NCBI RefSeq assembly: GCF_014650955.1
Contig: NZ_BMVY01000012.1
Coordinates: forward strand, 1-64,000
Source of the DNA: Streptomyces tauricus
GTDB lineage: Bacteria > Actinomycetota > Actinomycetes > Streptomycetales > Streptomycetaceae
Length of the DNA: 64,000 nt
Reading direction: 5' to 3'
Within the stretch, counting starts at the first letter, position 1. Each line of letters opens with the position of its first letter. Below, in pieces: positions 37,743 through 46,352 of the stretch. Under the pieces are notes generated by a model. It was not told where the DNA came from. It was given only the letters and a program-made list of their open reading frames with translations, and made no database searches. The position numbers were made by a program, and so were the translations under genes.

Positions 37743-37808
37743 GGTCGGGGCGAGCGCCCGGCCGCCTCGCGAACTGGTCGGGGCGAGGGCCCGGCCGCCT
37801 CGCGGACT
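37743..37808. repeat. 33-bp tandem duplication in the pgm upstream region
   Basis: Two adjacent 33-bp copies (37743-37775 and 37776-37808) differing at two positions. They lie in the 253-bp spacer upstream of pgm and downstream of the CHRD gene. A G+C-rich sequence; no gene in it can be supported. Confidence 0.85.
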
Positions 37809-37850
37809 GCCGGACCCTCACCCCACCTACCCGCGTACCCGGCTACCCGC

Positions 37851-38510
37851 CTACGCGACGTCCTTGATGACGGCGGTGAGCGTGTCCTCGTTCATGGTGT
37901 CGGGAACGTCGACACCCGACGGCAGCTTGTAGGCCTGGCCGCGGACGGCCCCGCCGGGGAACTCACCGGTGTGGAGGTTGAAGTACCAGTTCTCCGGGTT
38001 GGCCTTGATGCCCGCCAGCAAGTCCTTGTCGTCGACGGTGACCGTGCCGAAGACGAACTTCTTGCCGTCCTCCAGCTTCTTCGTGAAGAAGGGGATCTTC
38101 ACCTCGCCGTTGACACCCTTGACTCCCTTGTGGAGGTGTCCCAAGGTCGGCGTCTGGACCCCGGCGAAGGTGAACGCGTAGGAGACCTGGTCGCCCTGGA
38201 TCCGCATCAGGGCGAGCGCGTGCCCGTCCTTGTCCCCCACCGCGGGACCGCCCTCGACGGGGACCTCGTCGGCACCGGTCATCACCGAACCGAAGAAGGC
38301 CGCGTCCTGCGCGTTCTTCTCCCACGTGCCGACGCCCTGCGCACCGCCGTGCCCCGTACCGGATGACGCGTGCCCACCGCCGGCCTCGGCGCTCGCGGCG
38401 GAGCCGGCGCCGGTCACGGCGTCCTCGCCGTTGCAGGCGGTCAGCAGAAGCGCCCCCGCGACAGCGGATGCGGCGATCAGTCCAAAGCGCTTGCTCTTCA
38501 TGGCAGTCAT
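37851..38510 (-). CDS. CHRD-domain lipoprotein
   Basis: 219 residues. N-terminal lipoprotein signal with lipobox LLLTAC (Cys at about residue 26), so anchored on the outside of the membrane. A Gly/Ala/Ser-rich spacer follows, then a CHRD domain (~75-200) recognisable by [28 protein letters not shown] and the terminal [23 protein letters not shown] domains occur in chordin and in many bacterial secreted proteins; their function is not known. Start at ATG 38510 (GGGGAAAGG upstream), with ATG 38501 as alternative. Monocistronic as far as can be seen. Confidence 0.85.
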   Translation of the reverse strand: MTAMKSKRFGLIAASAVAGALLLTACNGEDAVTGAGSAASAEAGGGHASSGTGHGGAQGVGTWEKNAQDAAFFGSVMTGADEVPVEGGPAVGDKDGHALALMRIQGDQVSYAFTFAGVQTPTLGHLHKGVKGVNGEVKIPFFTKKLEDGKKFVFGTVTVDDKDLLAGIKANPENWYFNLHTGEFPGGAVRGQAYKLPSGVDVPDTMNEDTLTAVIKDVA

Positions 38511-38703
38511 GCCTTTCCCCGTGCTGCGACCGCGGCTGTTTCGCGGTCCGTCACCCACAACACGGACTGCCCTTCCGACACCCCTCACCCCATGACAGCC
38601 CTGAGACATTCCTGAGACGGCCTCCGCGCACTCGCAACGCGACCTTGACACCGAGCCCGGCGCCCGGGGGCCTCGGAGCCTCTCGTCGGAAGGGCGCTCC
38701 CGC

Positions 38704-39126
38704 TCACCCCAGGAAGCTCAGCCGCACGGTGCGGTCGGGGTTGTCCTTGTTGGTGTCGACCAGGCACACCGACTGCCACGTCCCCAGTTCCAGCCGCCCC
38801 CCGATCACCGGCAGGGTGGCGTGCGGGGGCACGATCGCCGGCAGGACGTGGTCCCTGCCGTGGCCGGGGCTGCCATGGCGGTGCTGCCAGCGGTCGTCCG
38901 CGGGAAGCAGGGTGTGGAGCGCGGCGATCAGGTCCTCGTCGCTGCCGGCGCCCGTCTCCAGGACGGCCACGCCCGCTGTCGCATGGGGGACGAAGACATT
39001 GAGCAGGCCGTCACGGCCGCCCGCCGCTTCCCGGAGGAAGGTCTCGCAGTCACGGGTGAGGTCGACGACCGCTTCCGTGGAGCCGGAGGTGATGTTCAGG
39101 ACACGGGTGGTGAAGGCATCGGACAT
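38704..39126 (-). CDS. YjbQ family protein (UPF0047)
   Basis: 140 residues, the full length for the family. Motifs: ITSGSTEAVVDLT, LLNVFVPHATAGV, then HGSPGHGRDHVLPAIVPPHATLPV with the metal-binding-looking histidines, and the ending GTWQSVCLVD. E. coli YjbQ has weak thiamine-phosphate-synthase side activity, and the true role is unknown. Small cytosolic trimer in known structures. ATG 39126 with a weak AGGATGGG site. Confidence 0.9.
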   Translation of the reverse strand: MSDAFTTRVLNITSGSTEAVVDLTRDCETFLREAAGGRDGLLNVFVPHATAGVAVLETGAGSDEDLIAALHTLLPADDRWQHRHGSPGHGRDHVLPAIVPPHATLPVIGGRLELGTWQSVCLVDTNKDNPDRTVRLSFLG

Positions 39127-39258
39127 GAACCCATCCTGACCCACACGGCGAACTCCACACCCGCGACGGCTCCGGGAGGGCTTCGGGAGTCTTCGGGAGG
39201 GTTTTGGAACGGCCGTGCCGTCGGTTCCGGACACCCGGTTCCGGTCCGCGAGACGGCG

Positions 39259-39288
39259 TTGACCGTACGCGGTCCAGCTGGCTACGTT
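39259..39288 (+). promoter_or_regulatory. Promoter of the sulfur-type leader peptide
   Basis: TTGACC (39259-39264), an 18-base spacer, and TACGTT (39283-39288). Transcription would be expected to begin about at the A of the leader-peptide ATG (39295), which would make the leader mRNA leaderless. This spacing and the strong -35 make it the best vegetative promoter seen in the window. Confidence 0.6.
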
Positions 39289-39294
39289 CGGCGG

Positions 39295-39378
39295 ATGTTG
39301 CGCTCAGTTCTGCTCACCACGCGCGGTCACATCGACCTGCTGCGGGTGGCCTCCGCCGCGTGTCGCACCGGCAGCTGA
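39295..39378 (+). CDS. Short Cys-containing leader peptide (sulfur-regulon type)
   Basis: 27 codons, ending RVASAACRTGS before TGA. The core LTTRGHIDLLRVASAACR is the conserved pattern of the tiny peptides that precede sulfate/sulfonate and cysteine-related operons in Streptomyces. Those are thought to act in ribosome-mediated attenuation sensing cysteine supply at the Cys codon near the end. It lies 94 bases upstream of an SsuB-like ATPase gene, in keeping with that role. The ATG coincides with the predicted transcription start and there is no ribosome-binding site, so leaderless translation is likely. Confidence 0.8.
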   Translation: MLRSVLLTTRGHIDLLRVASAACRTGS

Positions 39379-39472
39379 CGCCTCCTCAGCCGTTCTCCCT
39401 CCCCGCTTCGCCCTCTCCGCTTCGCGCTGCGCGCGACGGCGGCTCCCCGAAGCTCTCCAGTCATGGAATCCC

Positions 39473-40072
39473 ATGAGCCTCAGCCATGCCCCGCAGGCGG
39501 TACGCGTCGAAGGGCTGACCCGCGCCTTCGACGGCCGCGTCGTCATCGACGACCTCCGACTGGACATCGGACAGGGCGAGTTCGTGGCGCTCGTGGGTCC
39601 TCGTGGATGCGGCAAGTCCACCCTCCTGCGCATCCTCGCCGGACTCGACCGCGACCTCCGGGGCACCGTGCTCGTACCGCGCCGCAAGGCTCTCGCCGCC
39701 CTTGAGCCGCACACGGGCCCGAGGCCGAGGCCATGGAATGGGAGACGGGCCTCACTTGCCCGTGTGGTGGCGCGTGAGCCCGATCTTCTGCTGCTGGACG
39801 ATCCGTTCGGCGCCCTGGACGCACGGGCCCGGGCCAAGGCGCGGCGGCTCGTCGGCGAACTGTGGCAGCGCCGCGGCTGTGCCGTACTGCTGGCCACGTC
39901 CGACGTGGAGGAGGCCGTGCTGCTCGCCGACCGTGTCCTCGTGATGGACGAGGGCGTCATCGCGTACGAGACCGCGGTCGGGCTGGACCGGCCGCGCGAC
40001 CGCACCGGTCCGCGCTTCGCCGCACTGCGCGCCGAACTGCTGGCGCGTCTGGGCACCGAACCGGCCGCCTGA
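39473..40072 (+). pseudogene. SsuB-like sulfonate ABC transporter ATPase with internal deletion
   Basis: 199 residues against about 240-260 for SsuB. N-terminal VRVEGLTRAFDGRVVIDDL and Walker A GPRGCGKSTLLRILAGL are intact. The C-terminal part RASLARVVAREPDLLLLDDPFGALDARAR (Walker B with Asp-Asp instead of Asp-Glu) through AVLLATSDVEEAVLLADRVLVMDEGV is also recognisable. Between ~residue 80 and 95 about 50 residues are missing, removing the Q-loop and the LSGGE signature. It therefore cannot form a normal ABC ATP site. The H-loop His is also changed (ATSDVEEA instead of THDVEEA). No permease or sulfonate-binding protein gene is adjacent. Read as the remnant of an ssu operon still sitting behind its cysteine leader peptide. 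Confidence 0.8.
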
Positions 40073-40148
40073 ACCGGCCTCCCCGAGAAGACCCCGCGGG
40101 GAGGATGCGTCCGGGAAGATCCGCGCCGCCCGCACAGTTGGTAGAAGC

Positions 40149-41282
40149 GTGAACAACACCGGAGCGCGGGTACGGGAAGTCGATGTCGTCGTCGTGGGCG
40201 CCGGCCAGGCCGGTCTGTCCGGCGCCTACCACCTGCGGCGCACCGGTTTCGAGCCGGAGCGGGACTTCGTGGTCCTGGACCACGCGCCGCGGCCGGGCGG
40301 CGCCTGGCAGTTCCGGTGGCCGTCGCTCACGTACGGCAAGGTGCACGGGATGCACTCGCTGCCGGGCATGGAGCTGACGGACGCGGACCCCGACCGGCCG
40401 TCCTCCGAGGTCGTCGCCGAGTACTTCGACGCCTACGAGCACGCCTTCGACCTGCGCGTACGGCGGCCGGTCGACGTGCGGGCCGTACGCGAGGGCGACG
40501 CGGGCCGGCTGCTCGTCGAGACGTCGGACGGTACGTGGTCGGCGCGGGCGCTGATCAACGCGACCGGTACCTGGGACCGGCCGTTCTGGCCGCGCTATCC
40601 CGGTCAGGAGACGTTCCGGGGGCGGCAACTGCACACCGCCCAGTACGCCGGCCCGCGGGACTTCGCCGGGCAGCGCGTCGTCGTCGTGGGCGGGGGCGCG
40701 TCCGGTACGCAGCATCTGCTGGAGATCGCACCGTACGCGGCCGCGACCACCTGGGTGACGCGGCGGCCGCCGGTCTTCCGGGAGGGGCCGTTCAGCGAGG
40801 ACGTGGGCCGGGAGGCGGTCGCCCTGGTGGAGGAGCGGGTCCGTCAGGGGCTGCCGCCGAAGAGTGTCGTGTCGGTGACCGGGCTGCCGCTCAACGACGC
40901 GATCCGGCAGGGCCTCGCGGACGGGGTCCTGGACCGGCTGCCGATGTTCGACCGGATCACCGAGGACGGCGTGGAGTGGGACGACGGGCGTCGGGTGGAC
41001 GCGGACGTCATCCTGTGGGCGACCGGTTTCCGCGCGGCGGTCGAGCATCTGGCCCCGCTGCGGCTGCGCGAGCCCGGCGGAGGCATCCGCGTCGAAGGAA
41101 CCCGCGTGGCCGCCGATCCACGGATCCATCTGGTCGGGTACGGGCCGTCGGCGAGCACGATCGGCGCCAACCGCGCCGGGCGGGCGGCGGTACGGGACAT
41201 CAGACGGCTGCTGTCGGACGCTCAGAAGGGCGCCCCGGTGGCCGCGCCGGCCACGCCGGTCGCCGTGGAGGCCGGTGGCTGA
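40149..41282 (+). CDS. FAD-dependent NAD(P)H monooxygenase-like oxidoreductase
   Basis: 377 residues. Two Rossmann fingerprints: VVVVGAGQAGLSGAYHLRR near the N-terminus (FAD) and VVVVGGGASGTQHLLEIA mid-protein (NADPH). Between them lies a degenerate FMO-type motif FRGRQLHTAQYAG, and the late motif ILWATGFR follows. This matches the small bacterial flavin monooxygenase/TrkA-like group; the substrate cannot be read from sequence. GTG start at 40149 with only a weak purine-rich site. Placed 76 bases after the SsuB remnant, so once possibly part of a sulfonate-utilisation unit (inference). Confidence 0.8.
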   Translation: MNNTGARVREVDVVVVGAGQAGLSGAYHLRRTGFEPERDFVVLDHAPRPGGAWQFRWPSLTYGKVHGMHSLPGMELTDADPDRPSSEVVAEYFDAYEHAFDLRVRRPVDVRAVREGDAGRLLVETSDGTWSARALINATGTWDRPFWPRYPGQETFRGRQLHTAQYAGPRDFAGQRVVVVGGGASGTQHLLEIAPYAAATTWVTRRPPVFREGPFSEDVGREAVALVEERVRQGLPPKSVVSVTGLPLNDAIRQGLADGVLDRLPMFDRITEDGVEWDDGRRVDADVILWATGFRAAVEHLAPLRLREPGGGIRVEGTRVAADPRIHLVGYGPSASTIGANRAGRAAVRDIRRLLSDAQKGAPVAAPATPVAVEAGG

Positions 41283-41284
41283 AC

Positions 41285-41355
41285 GTACGGGCCGCGTACG
41301 GGATGCGTACGGGATGCGCGCGGACTGCGTACGGGTGGGCGGCGTACGGGATGTG
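41285..41355. repeat. GTACGGG repeat cluster
   Basis: Five copies of GTACGGG within 66 bases (starts 41285, 41296, 41307, 41329, 41344). Two of them form a perfect 11-bp tandem GTACGGGATGC (41296-41317). It lies directly after the monooxygenase stop codon. No gene is supported here. Confidence 0.7.
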
Positions 41356-41411
41356 TGCGGGTGCGCCGCGCCCGTGCGACGACGTGAGCGAGCAAACTCC
41401 GTGATCACTTC

Positions 41412-41433
41412 CCGCGCCCCCGGAGGGGCGCGG
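41412..41433. terminator. Bidirectional terminator hairpin
   Basis: A 9-bp stem CCGCGCCCC/GGGGCGCGG with CGGA loop between the convergent monooxygenase and MltG-like genes. Its stem is the same as the core of the eccC terminator. Confidence 0.75.
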
Positions 41434-41475
41434 CGGGCCCCGGGAGCACCTGCCACGCCGTGGTGACGGCCCGGC

Positions 41476-42321
41476 TCAGCTGGACGACGCCGAGGCGCCC
41501 TTGCCGGCGCGGTTGAACTCGGCGACGTTCTTCTTGTGCTCCTCGTAGTCGGCCGTGAAGCGTGTGTCGCCCCGCTTGACCGTGACGAAGTACAGCCAGT
41601 CGCCCTGGGTCGGCGCGACCGCGGCCCGCATGGCCTCCTCACCGGGATTGGCGATCGGCGTCGGCGGCAGCCCCATCCGGGCGTACGTGTTGTACGGGCT
41701 TTCGAGCTGGGTGTCGTTCTCGCTGGTCCGCAGGGTGCTGCGGTTGAGCGCGTAGTTGATGGTGGAGTCCATCTGCAGCGGCATGCCCCGGTCGAGCCGG
41801 TTGTAGATCACCCGGGCCACCTTGCCCATGTCCGCCTTGGTGGCCGCCTCCGCCTGCACGATGCTCGCGACGGTGACGGTCTGGTAGACGTTCATCGCGT
41901 TGCGCTCGGCCCCGGCCGTGACCGTGCCCCCGCCGAACTTCTTGTTCGCCGTGTCGACCATGTACGTGAGCAGGGAGACGGGGGTCGACTTCTTGTCGAG
42001 GGGATAGGTCGCCGGGAAGAGATAGCCCTCGGGGTTGCCGCTCGCGTCGTTCGGCAGCTTGAGGCGGGCCTTGGCCAGGGACTTCTTGCTGGAGCCCGCG
42101 GGGAGGGCGAGGGCCTTGTCCATGGCCGCGTAGACCTGGCCGGTGCGGTAGCCCTCGGGGATCACCAGAGTCCGCGGTTCCTTCTTGTCGTCCGTGCTCA
42201 GCAGCGGCACCGCCACGGCGGTGGCCGCCACGACGGCGCCGGTCGCGATGAGGGCGGTCCGGCCCCGGCGCGTCAGTCGGATCGTGCTCCGGGGCGGAGT
42301 GGGCGGAGTGTAGTTCTGCAT
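41476..42321 (-). CDS. MltG-like endolytic murein transglycosylase
   Basis: 281 residues. A short cytosolic N-terminus (Pro/Thr/Arg-rich) and one membrane helix (~22-42) precede an extracytoplasmic YceG/MltG domain: NPEGYLFPATYPL, catalytic Glu E158 in VASIVQAEA, VARVIYNRL, PLQMDSTINYAL, and ESPYNTYARMGLPPTPIANPG. MltG cleaves nascent glycan strands and thereby sets their length. This copy is short and away from the aroE/ruvX/alaS context of the usual streptomycete mltG, so it is probably a paralogue. No ribosome-binding site is obvious before the ATG. Convergent with the monooxygenase gene. Confidence 0.85.
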   Translation of the reverse strand: MQNYTPPTPPRSTIRLTRRGRTALIATGAVVAATAVAVPLLSTDDKKEPRTLVIPEGYRTGQVYAAMDKALALPAGSSKKSLAKARLKLPNDASGNPEGYLFPATYPLDKKSTPVSLLTYMVDTANKKFGGGTVTAGAERNAMNVYQTVTVASIVQAEAATKADMGKVARVIYNRLDRGMPLQMDSTINYALNRSTLRTSENDTQLESPYNTYARMGLPPTPIANPGEEAMRAAVAPTQGDWLYFVTVKRGDTRFTADYEEHKKNVAEFNRAGKGASASSS

Positions 42322-42364
42322 GCGGGCACGTTAACCCGTATATCGTCCTAAACTCGACATATCT

Positions 42365-44164
42365 TCATCTTGTTGGCTCCAGTTGGGCGTCTCTGCGGAC
42401 CAGTGCGGCGTAACGTCCGTCCCGCTCCAACAGCTCCTCGTGCGTGCCCCGTTCGGCGGTGCGCCCGCGGTCGAGGACCACGATCTGGTCGGCGCCCCTA
42501 ACGGTGGACAGCCGGTGCGCGATGGTGATGGTGGTCCGGTTGGCCGACAGCGCGTCGATGGCCTCCTGCACGGCTCGCTCGGTGCGGGTGTCCAGGGCGC
42601 TGGTCGCCTCGTCGAGGATCAGGACCGGCGGATCGCGCAGGATGGTGCGGGCGATGGCCAGCCGCTGCTTCTCCCCGCCGGAGAACCGGTGCCCCCGCTC
42701 CCCCACCACCGTGTCGTACCCGTCGGGCAGGGACGTGATGTGGTCGTCGATCTGCGCGGCCTTCGCGGCGGCGCGCAGTTCCTCGTCGGTGGCGTCCGGC
42801 TTCGCGAACCGCAGATTGTCGGCGACCGTGGCGTGGAAGAGGTACGTCTCCTGCGAGACGACGCCTATCCCGCGCGCGAGGGTGTCGAAGTCCAGGTCGC
42901 GCACATCCACTCCGTCGAGGGTGACGCGGCCTCCCGTGACGTCGTACAGACGGGGGACGAGGTGGCTGAGTGTGGATTTCCCGGCGCCCGTCTGGCCGAC
43001 GACGGCGAGGCTGCTGCCCGCGGGCACGGTGATGTCGATGCCGTCGAGGATCGGGCCGCTCTTGTCGTCGTACCGGAATTCGACGCCCTCGAAGCGCACT
43101 TCGCCCTTGACCTGGTCGAGATGGACCGGCTTCTCGGGCTCGGTGATGTCGATGGGCAGGTCGAGGTACTCGAAGATGCGCTGGAACAGGGCGAGCGAGG
43201 CCTGGATCTGGACGCCGGTGGACAGCAGGCTGACGGCCGGGCGGAACAGTCCCTGCTGGAGCGAGACGAACGCGACCAGGGTGCCGATGGAGACCGCGGG
43301 TCCGCCGAGCTGGAGGGCCATGCCCGCGGCCCAGTAGATGACGGCCGGCATGGCGGACATGACGATGCCGATGACGGCCATCCGCCAGCGCCCGGCCATG
43401 TTCGACCGGACCTCCAGGTCGACGAGGCTCTCGGACTCCTCCGCGAAGGAGCGGGTGAGGGAGTCGGAGCGACCCATCGTGCGGCCGAGCACGATGCCGC
43501 TCACGGAGAGCGACTCGGTGACCGTGGCGGCCATGACCGCCATCTGCTTCTGGCGCTGGGTGGTGATCTTCTTGCGTTCGTTGCCGACGCGGCGGCTGAT
43601 CCACACGAACACCGGCAGCAGGAGCAGCGAGACGACGGTCAGCCGCCAGTCGAGGGCGACCATCGCGACGATCGTGGCGACGACGCTGGTCAGGTTGGAG
43701 ACCAGCGAGGTGGCGGTCGAGGTGACCGTCGCCTGCATCCCGCCGATGTCGTTCGCGATCCGCGACTGGACCTCGCCGGTACGTGTCCTCGTGAAGAAGG
43801 CGAGCGACATGCGCTGCAGCCGGTCGTAGACGGCCGTGCGCAGGTCGTGCATGACGCGCTGGCCGACCGTGGTGGAGATCAGGGTCTGCAGGACACCGAA
43901 GACACCGCCGAGCACGGCACTGAGGATCATGCCCAGTGCGAGCAGGCTCAGCAGGCCGGTGCGGCCCTGCGGGATCGCGGTGTCCAGGATCTCCTTGAGC
44001 AGGAAGGGCGTGGCGACCGAGACCAGGGACGCGGCGGCGACGAGCAGGCCGACGACGGCCAGCCGGCCGCGGTAGGGACGGAAGAGGGTGAGGATGCGGC
44101 GGACCTGCCGGGGCTGTCCCGGCTCGGCGGGTGGCGGCGTCCAGTTGATGTCGTCGCGGGGCAT
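42365..44164 (-). CDS. ABC exporter, fused permease-ATPase (MDR type)
   Basis: 599 residues. Six membrane helices in residues ~35-320 (type IV exporter fold), then one nucleotide-binding domain with Walker A GQTGAGKST, Q-loop VSQETYLF, signature FSGGEKQR, Walker B PVLILDEATSALD and H-loop AHRLSTV; all catalytic elements are present. A single-chain half-transporter of this type works as a homodimer. Divergent from a marR gene with a shared operator, so expression is probably induced when MarR binds a toxic ligand (the likely export substrate). ATG 44164; the region upstream reads GGAGCCC. Confidence 0.92.
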   Translation of the reverse strand: MPRDDINWTPPPAEPGQPRQVRRILTLFRPYRGRLAVVGLLVAAASLVSVATPFLLKEILDTAIPQGRTGLLSLLALGMILSAVLGGVFGVLQTLISTTVGQRVMHDLRTAVYDRLQRMSLAFFTRTRTGEVQSRIANDIGGMQATVTSTATSLVSNLTSVVATIVAMVALDWRLTVVSLLLLPVFVWISRRVGNERKKITTQRQKQMAVMAATVTESLSVSGIVLGRTMGRSDSLTRSFAEESESLVDLEVRSNMAGRWRMAVIGIVMSAMPAVIYWAAGMALQLGGPAVSIGTLVAFVSLQQGLFRPAVSLLSTGVQIQASLALFQRIFEYLDLPIDITEPEKPVHLDQVKGEVRFEGVEFRYDDKSGPILDGIDITVPAGSSLAVVGQTGAGKSTLSHLVPRLYDVTGGRVTLDGVDVRDLDFDTLARGIGVVSQETYLFHATVADNLRFAKPDATDEELRAAAKAAQIDDHITSLPDGYDTVVGERGHRFSGGEKQRLAIARTILRDPPVLILDEATSALDTRTERAVQEAIDALSANRTTITIAHRLSTVRGADQIVVLDRGRTAERGTHEELLERDGRYAALVRRDAQLEPTR

Positions 44165-44206
44165 GGGCTCCTACGGGATGTGAGAGGAATTCGACTGACG
44201 GAGCAT

Positions 44207-44237
44207 AGCTCATTGTTACCTATACTCACAATGAACT
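44207..44237. promoter_or_regulatory. MarR operator in the divergent ABC exporter/marR promoter
   Basis: Inverted repeat AGCTCATTGT (44207-44216) and ACAATGAACT (44228-44237), 9 of 10 positions complementary, 11-base spacer. On the minus strand it covers a TTGTGA -35 (44231-44226) and a TATGCT -10 (44207-44202) that could serve the exporter gene. Being AT-rich in a GC-rich setting and centred between both genes, it is a good candidate for autoregulatory MarR binding. Confidence 0.6.
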
Positions 44238-44259
44238 AGGTCCTGATATTGTTCCCGTC

Positions 44260-44766
44260 ATGGACTCCCCCGATGCCGACGGTCTGCTCGCCGAGCAGCT
44301 GTTGCGGCTGACCCGCCGTGTGCACCGCATCCAGAAGCACCATCTGGAGACGCGGAGGCTCGGCATCACCCCGGCCCAGTCCCGGCTGCTGCGGACCCTC
44401 GCCCACTACGGCTCGCCACCCCGCATGGCGGACCTGGCCGAGCGGCTGGAGGTGGTGCCGCGGGCCGTGACCACCCTGGTCGACGCTCTGGAGGCGAGCG
44501 GCAAGGTCCGGCGTGTACCGGATCCCACCAACCGGCGGGTCATCCGCATCGAGCTGACGGAGGACGGCGGGCGGGCGCTGCGGGAACTGCACAGCGCGCG
44601 CCGGGCGGCCGCGGAGGACATCCTGGCGCCCCTCACGGACGAGCAGCGCGCGGTGCTGGGGGGACTGCTGGACACGCTGGTCGACGGTACCTCCGTGCCT
44701 GCCGACAGTGCCTCCGTCCCGGCCGGCGGGGCCGATGCCGCCCGGGGGCCGGGGCGCGACTGCTGA
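44260..44766 (+). CDS. MarR-family transcriptional regulator
   Basis: 168 residues. Winged helix with RLGITPAQSRLLRTLAHYG, recognition region MADLAERLEVVPRAVTTLVDALEASG and wing KVRRVPDPTNRRVIRIELTEDG. The C-terminal ~25 residues are low-complexity and specific to this strain group. Divergent from the ABC exporter, which it presumably represses together with itself; the inverted repeat in between is the probable binding site. ATG 44260 with no strong ribosome-binding site. Confidence 0.9.
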   Translation: MDSPDADGLLAEQLLRLTRRVHRIQKHHLETRRLGITPAQSRLLRTLAHYGSPPRMADLAERLEVVPRAVTTLVDALEASGKVRRVPDPTNRRVIRIELTEDGGRALRELHSARRAAAEDILAPLTDEQRAVLGGLLDTLVDGTSVPADSASVPAGGADAARGPGRDC

Positions 44767-44879
44767 CGGGCCGGCGCGGAAAGTCCAACTCCCTGGCCAC
44801 TTCCGTCCCTTGTCCCCCGGCCGACCCCCTAGGAGGGTGACAGCGCGGCGAACCCGCGCTCCCCCACCGAGGAGGTCCG

Positions 44880-46352
44880 ATGCACGACGAGAACACGACA
44901 CCGGAATCCGACGACAACCCCGAAGGCCATTCCCGGCGCTCGGTACTGCGCACGGCGGGCATCACCGGCACGGGACTGGGCCTGGGGCTGGGGCTCGGCG
45001 CGGTCGCGGGAGGCGGCACCGCCCACGCCGCCGCCGGATCCGGGGCGCCGGCGGAAGCCCTCGCGAACACCGGCCCGGCCCAGTCCTCCGCACCCGCCGC
45101 GCGGGGCCGAACCATGATCGGCGTGCCCTTCGAGGGCCGCGGCACGGTACGGGTCGGGATCATCGGACTGGGCAACCGCGGCGGCGGCATGATCGACCTG
45201 TTCCTGGCCCTCGACGGCGTCCGGGTCGTCGCCCTGTGCGATCCGGTCAAGGACAAGACCGCGTCGGCCGCGGCCAAGGTGGTGGCCGCGGGACAGCCCG
45301 CCCCGGCGACGTACACGAAGGGGGAGCACGACTTCGTCAACCTCTGCGAACGCGGTGACCTCGACTTCGTGTACGTGGCCACACCCTGGGACCTGCACTT
45401 CGAGATGGCGCGCACGGCGATGCTCAGCGGCAAGCACGTCGGTGTGGAGTGTCCGGTCGCGATGCGGCTCGACGAGCTCTGGGAGCTGGTCGACCTCTCC
45501 GAACGCACCCGCAGACACTGCATGCAGCTGGAGAACTGCTGCTACGGCCGCAACGAGATGCGGGTCCTGCGCATGGCCCACGCGGGGAAGTTCGGCCGGC
45601 TGCTGCACGGCGCCGGGGCCTACAACCACGATCTGCGCGGCCTGATGTTCGACCCGGACTACTACGAAGGTCCCTGGCGGCGGCTGTGGCACACCCGGCT
45701 GCGCGGAGACCTCTACCCGAACCACGGCTTCGGCCCGGTCGCCAACTACATGGACGTCAACCGCGGTGACCGCGTCACCCACATCTCCAGCTTCGGCACG
45801 CCCTCGTTGGGCCTCGCCGAGTACCGCGCGGAGCACATGCCGCCGGGCGACCCGAGCTGGAAGGAGACGTACATCGAGAGCGACCGGACCATCAGCCTCG
45901 TACAGACCGCCAAGGGGCGGGTGATCCGGCTCGAACATGATGTGTCGACGCCACATCCGTACTCCCGGATCAACAGCCTCGGCGGCACGAAGGGTGTGTT
46001 CGAGGACTACCCGGAGCGGATCTATATAGAGCCCGACCACACAGATGACGTCTGGGGCGACTTCTCGGCGTATGCGGAGTGGGACCACTGGCTGTGGAAG
46101 GAGCACTCCGACCCGCCCGGCGGACACGGCGGGATGGACTACATCATGCTGTTCCGGCTGATGCAGTCCATCCGGCTCGGGCTCGTACCGGACTTCGATG
46201 TCTACGACGCCGCCATCTGGACCGCTCCGGTGCCGCTGAGCCACGCCTCGATCAAGGCGCACGGGGCACCGCAGGCGATCCCGGACTTCACCCGCGGTCT
46301 GTGGAAGAAGGAGCGCCCTGGCATGGACTCGCCGAAGCCGCAGGACGGGTAG
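44880..46352 (+). CDS. Secreted Gfo/Idh/MocA oxidoreductase-fold glycosidase, GH109-like
   Basis: 490 residues. A twin-arginine signal ([13 protein letters not shown], hydrophobic [18 protein letters not shown] cleavage site) fits export of a folded NAD-bound enzyme. The mature protein opens with a Rossmann [19 protein letters not shown] and continues with [12 protein letters not shown] and [21 protein letters not shown], the hallmark stretch of GH109 alpha-N-acetylgalactosaminidases. These use NAD+ in a redox-assisted hydrolysis. ATG with GAGGAGG upstream. The 3' end overlaps the convergent PNGase A-like gene by 65 bases. Confidence 0.85.
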   Translation: MHDENTTPESDDNPEGHSRRSVLRTAGITGTGLGLGLGLGAVAGGGTAHAAAGSGAPAEALANTGPAQSSAPAARGRTMIGVPFEGRGTVRVGIIGLGNRGGGMIDLFLALDGVRVVALCDPVKDKTASAAAKVVAAGQPAPATYTKGEHDFVNLCERGDLDFVYVATPWDLHFEMARTAMLSGKHVGVECPVAMRLDELWELVDLSERTRRHCMQLENCCYGRNEMRVLRMAHAGKFGRLLHGAGAYNHDLRGLMFDPDYYEGPWRRLWHTRLRGDLYPNHGFGPVANYMDVNRGDRVTHISSFGTPSLGLAEYRAEHMPPGDPSWKETYIESDRTISLVQTAKGRVIRLEHDVSTPHPYSRINSLGGTKGVFEDYPERIYIEPDHTDDVWGDFSAYAEWDHWLWKEHSDPPGGHGGMDYIMLFRLMQSIRLGLVPDFDVYDAAIWTAPVPLSHASIKAHGAPQAIPDFTRGLWKKERPGMDSPKPQDG

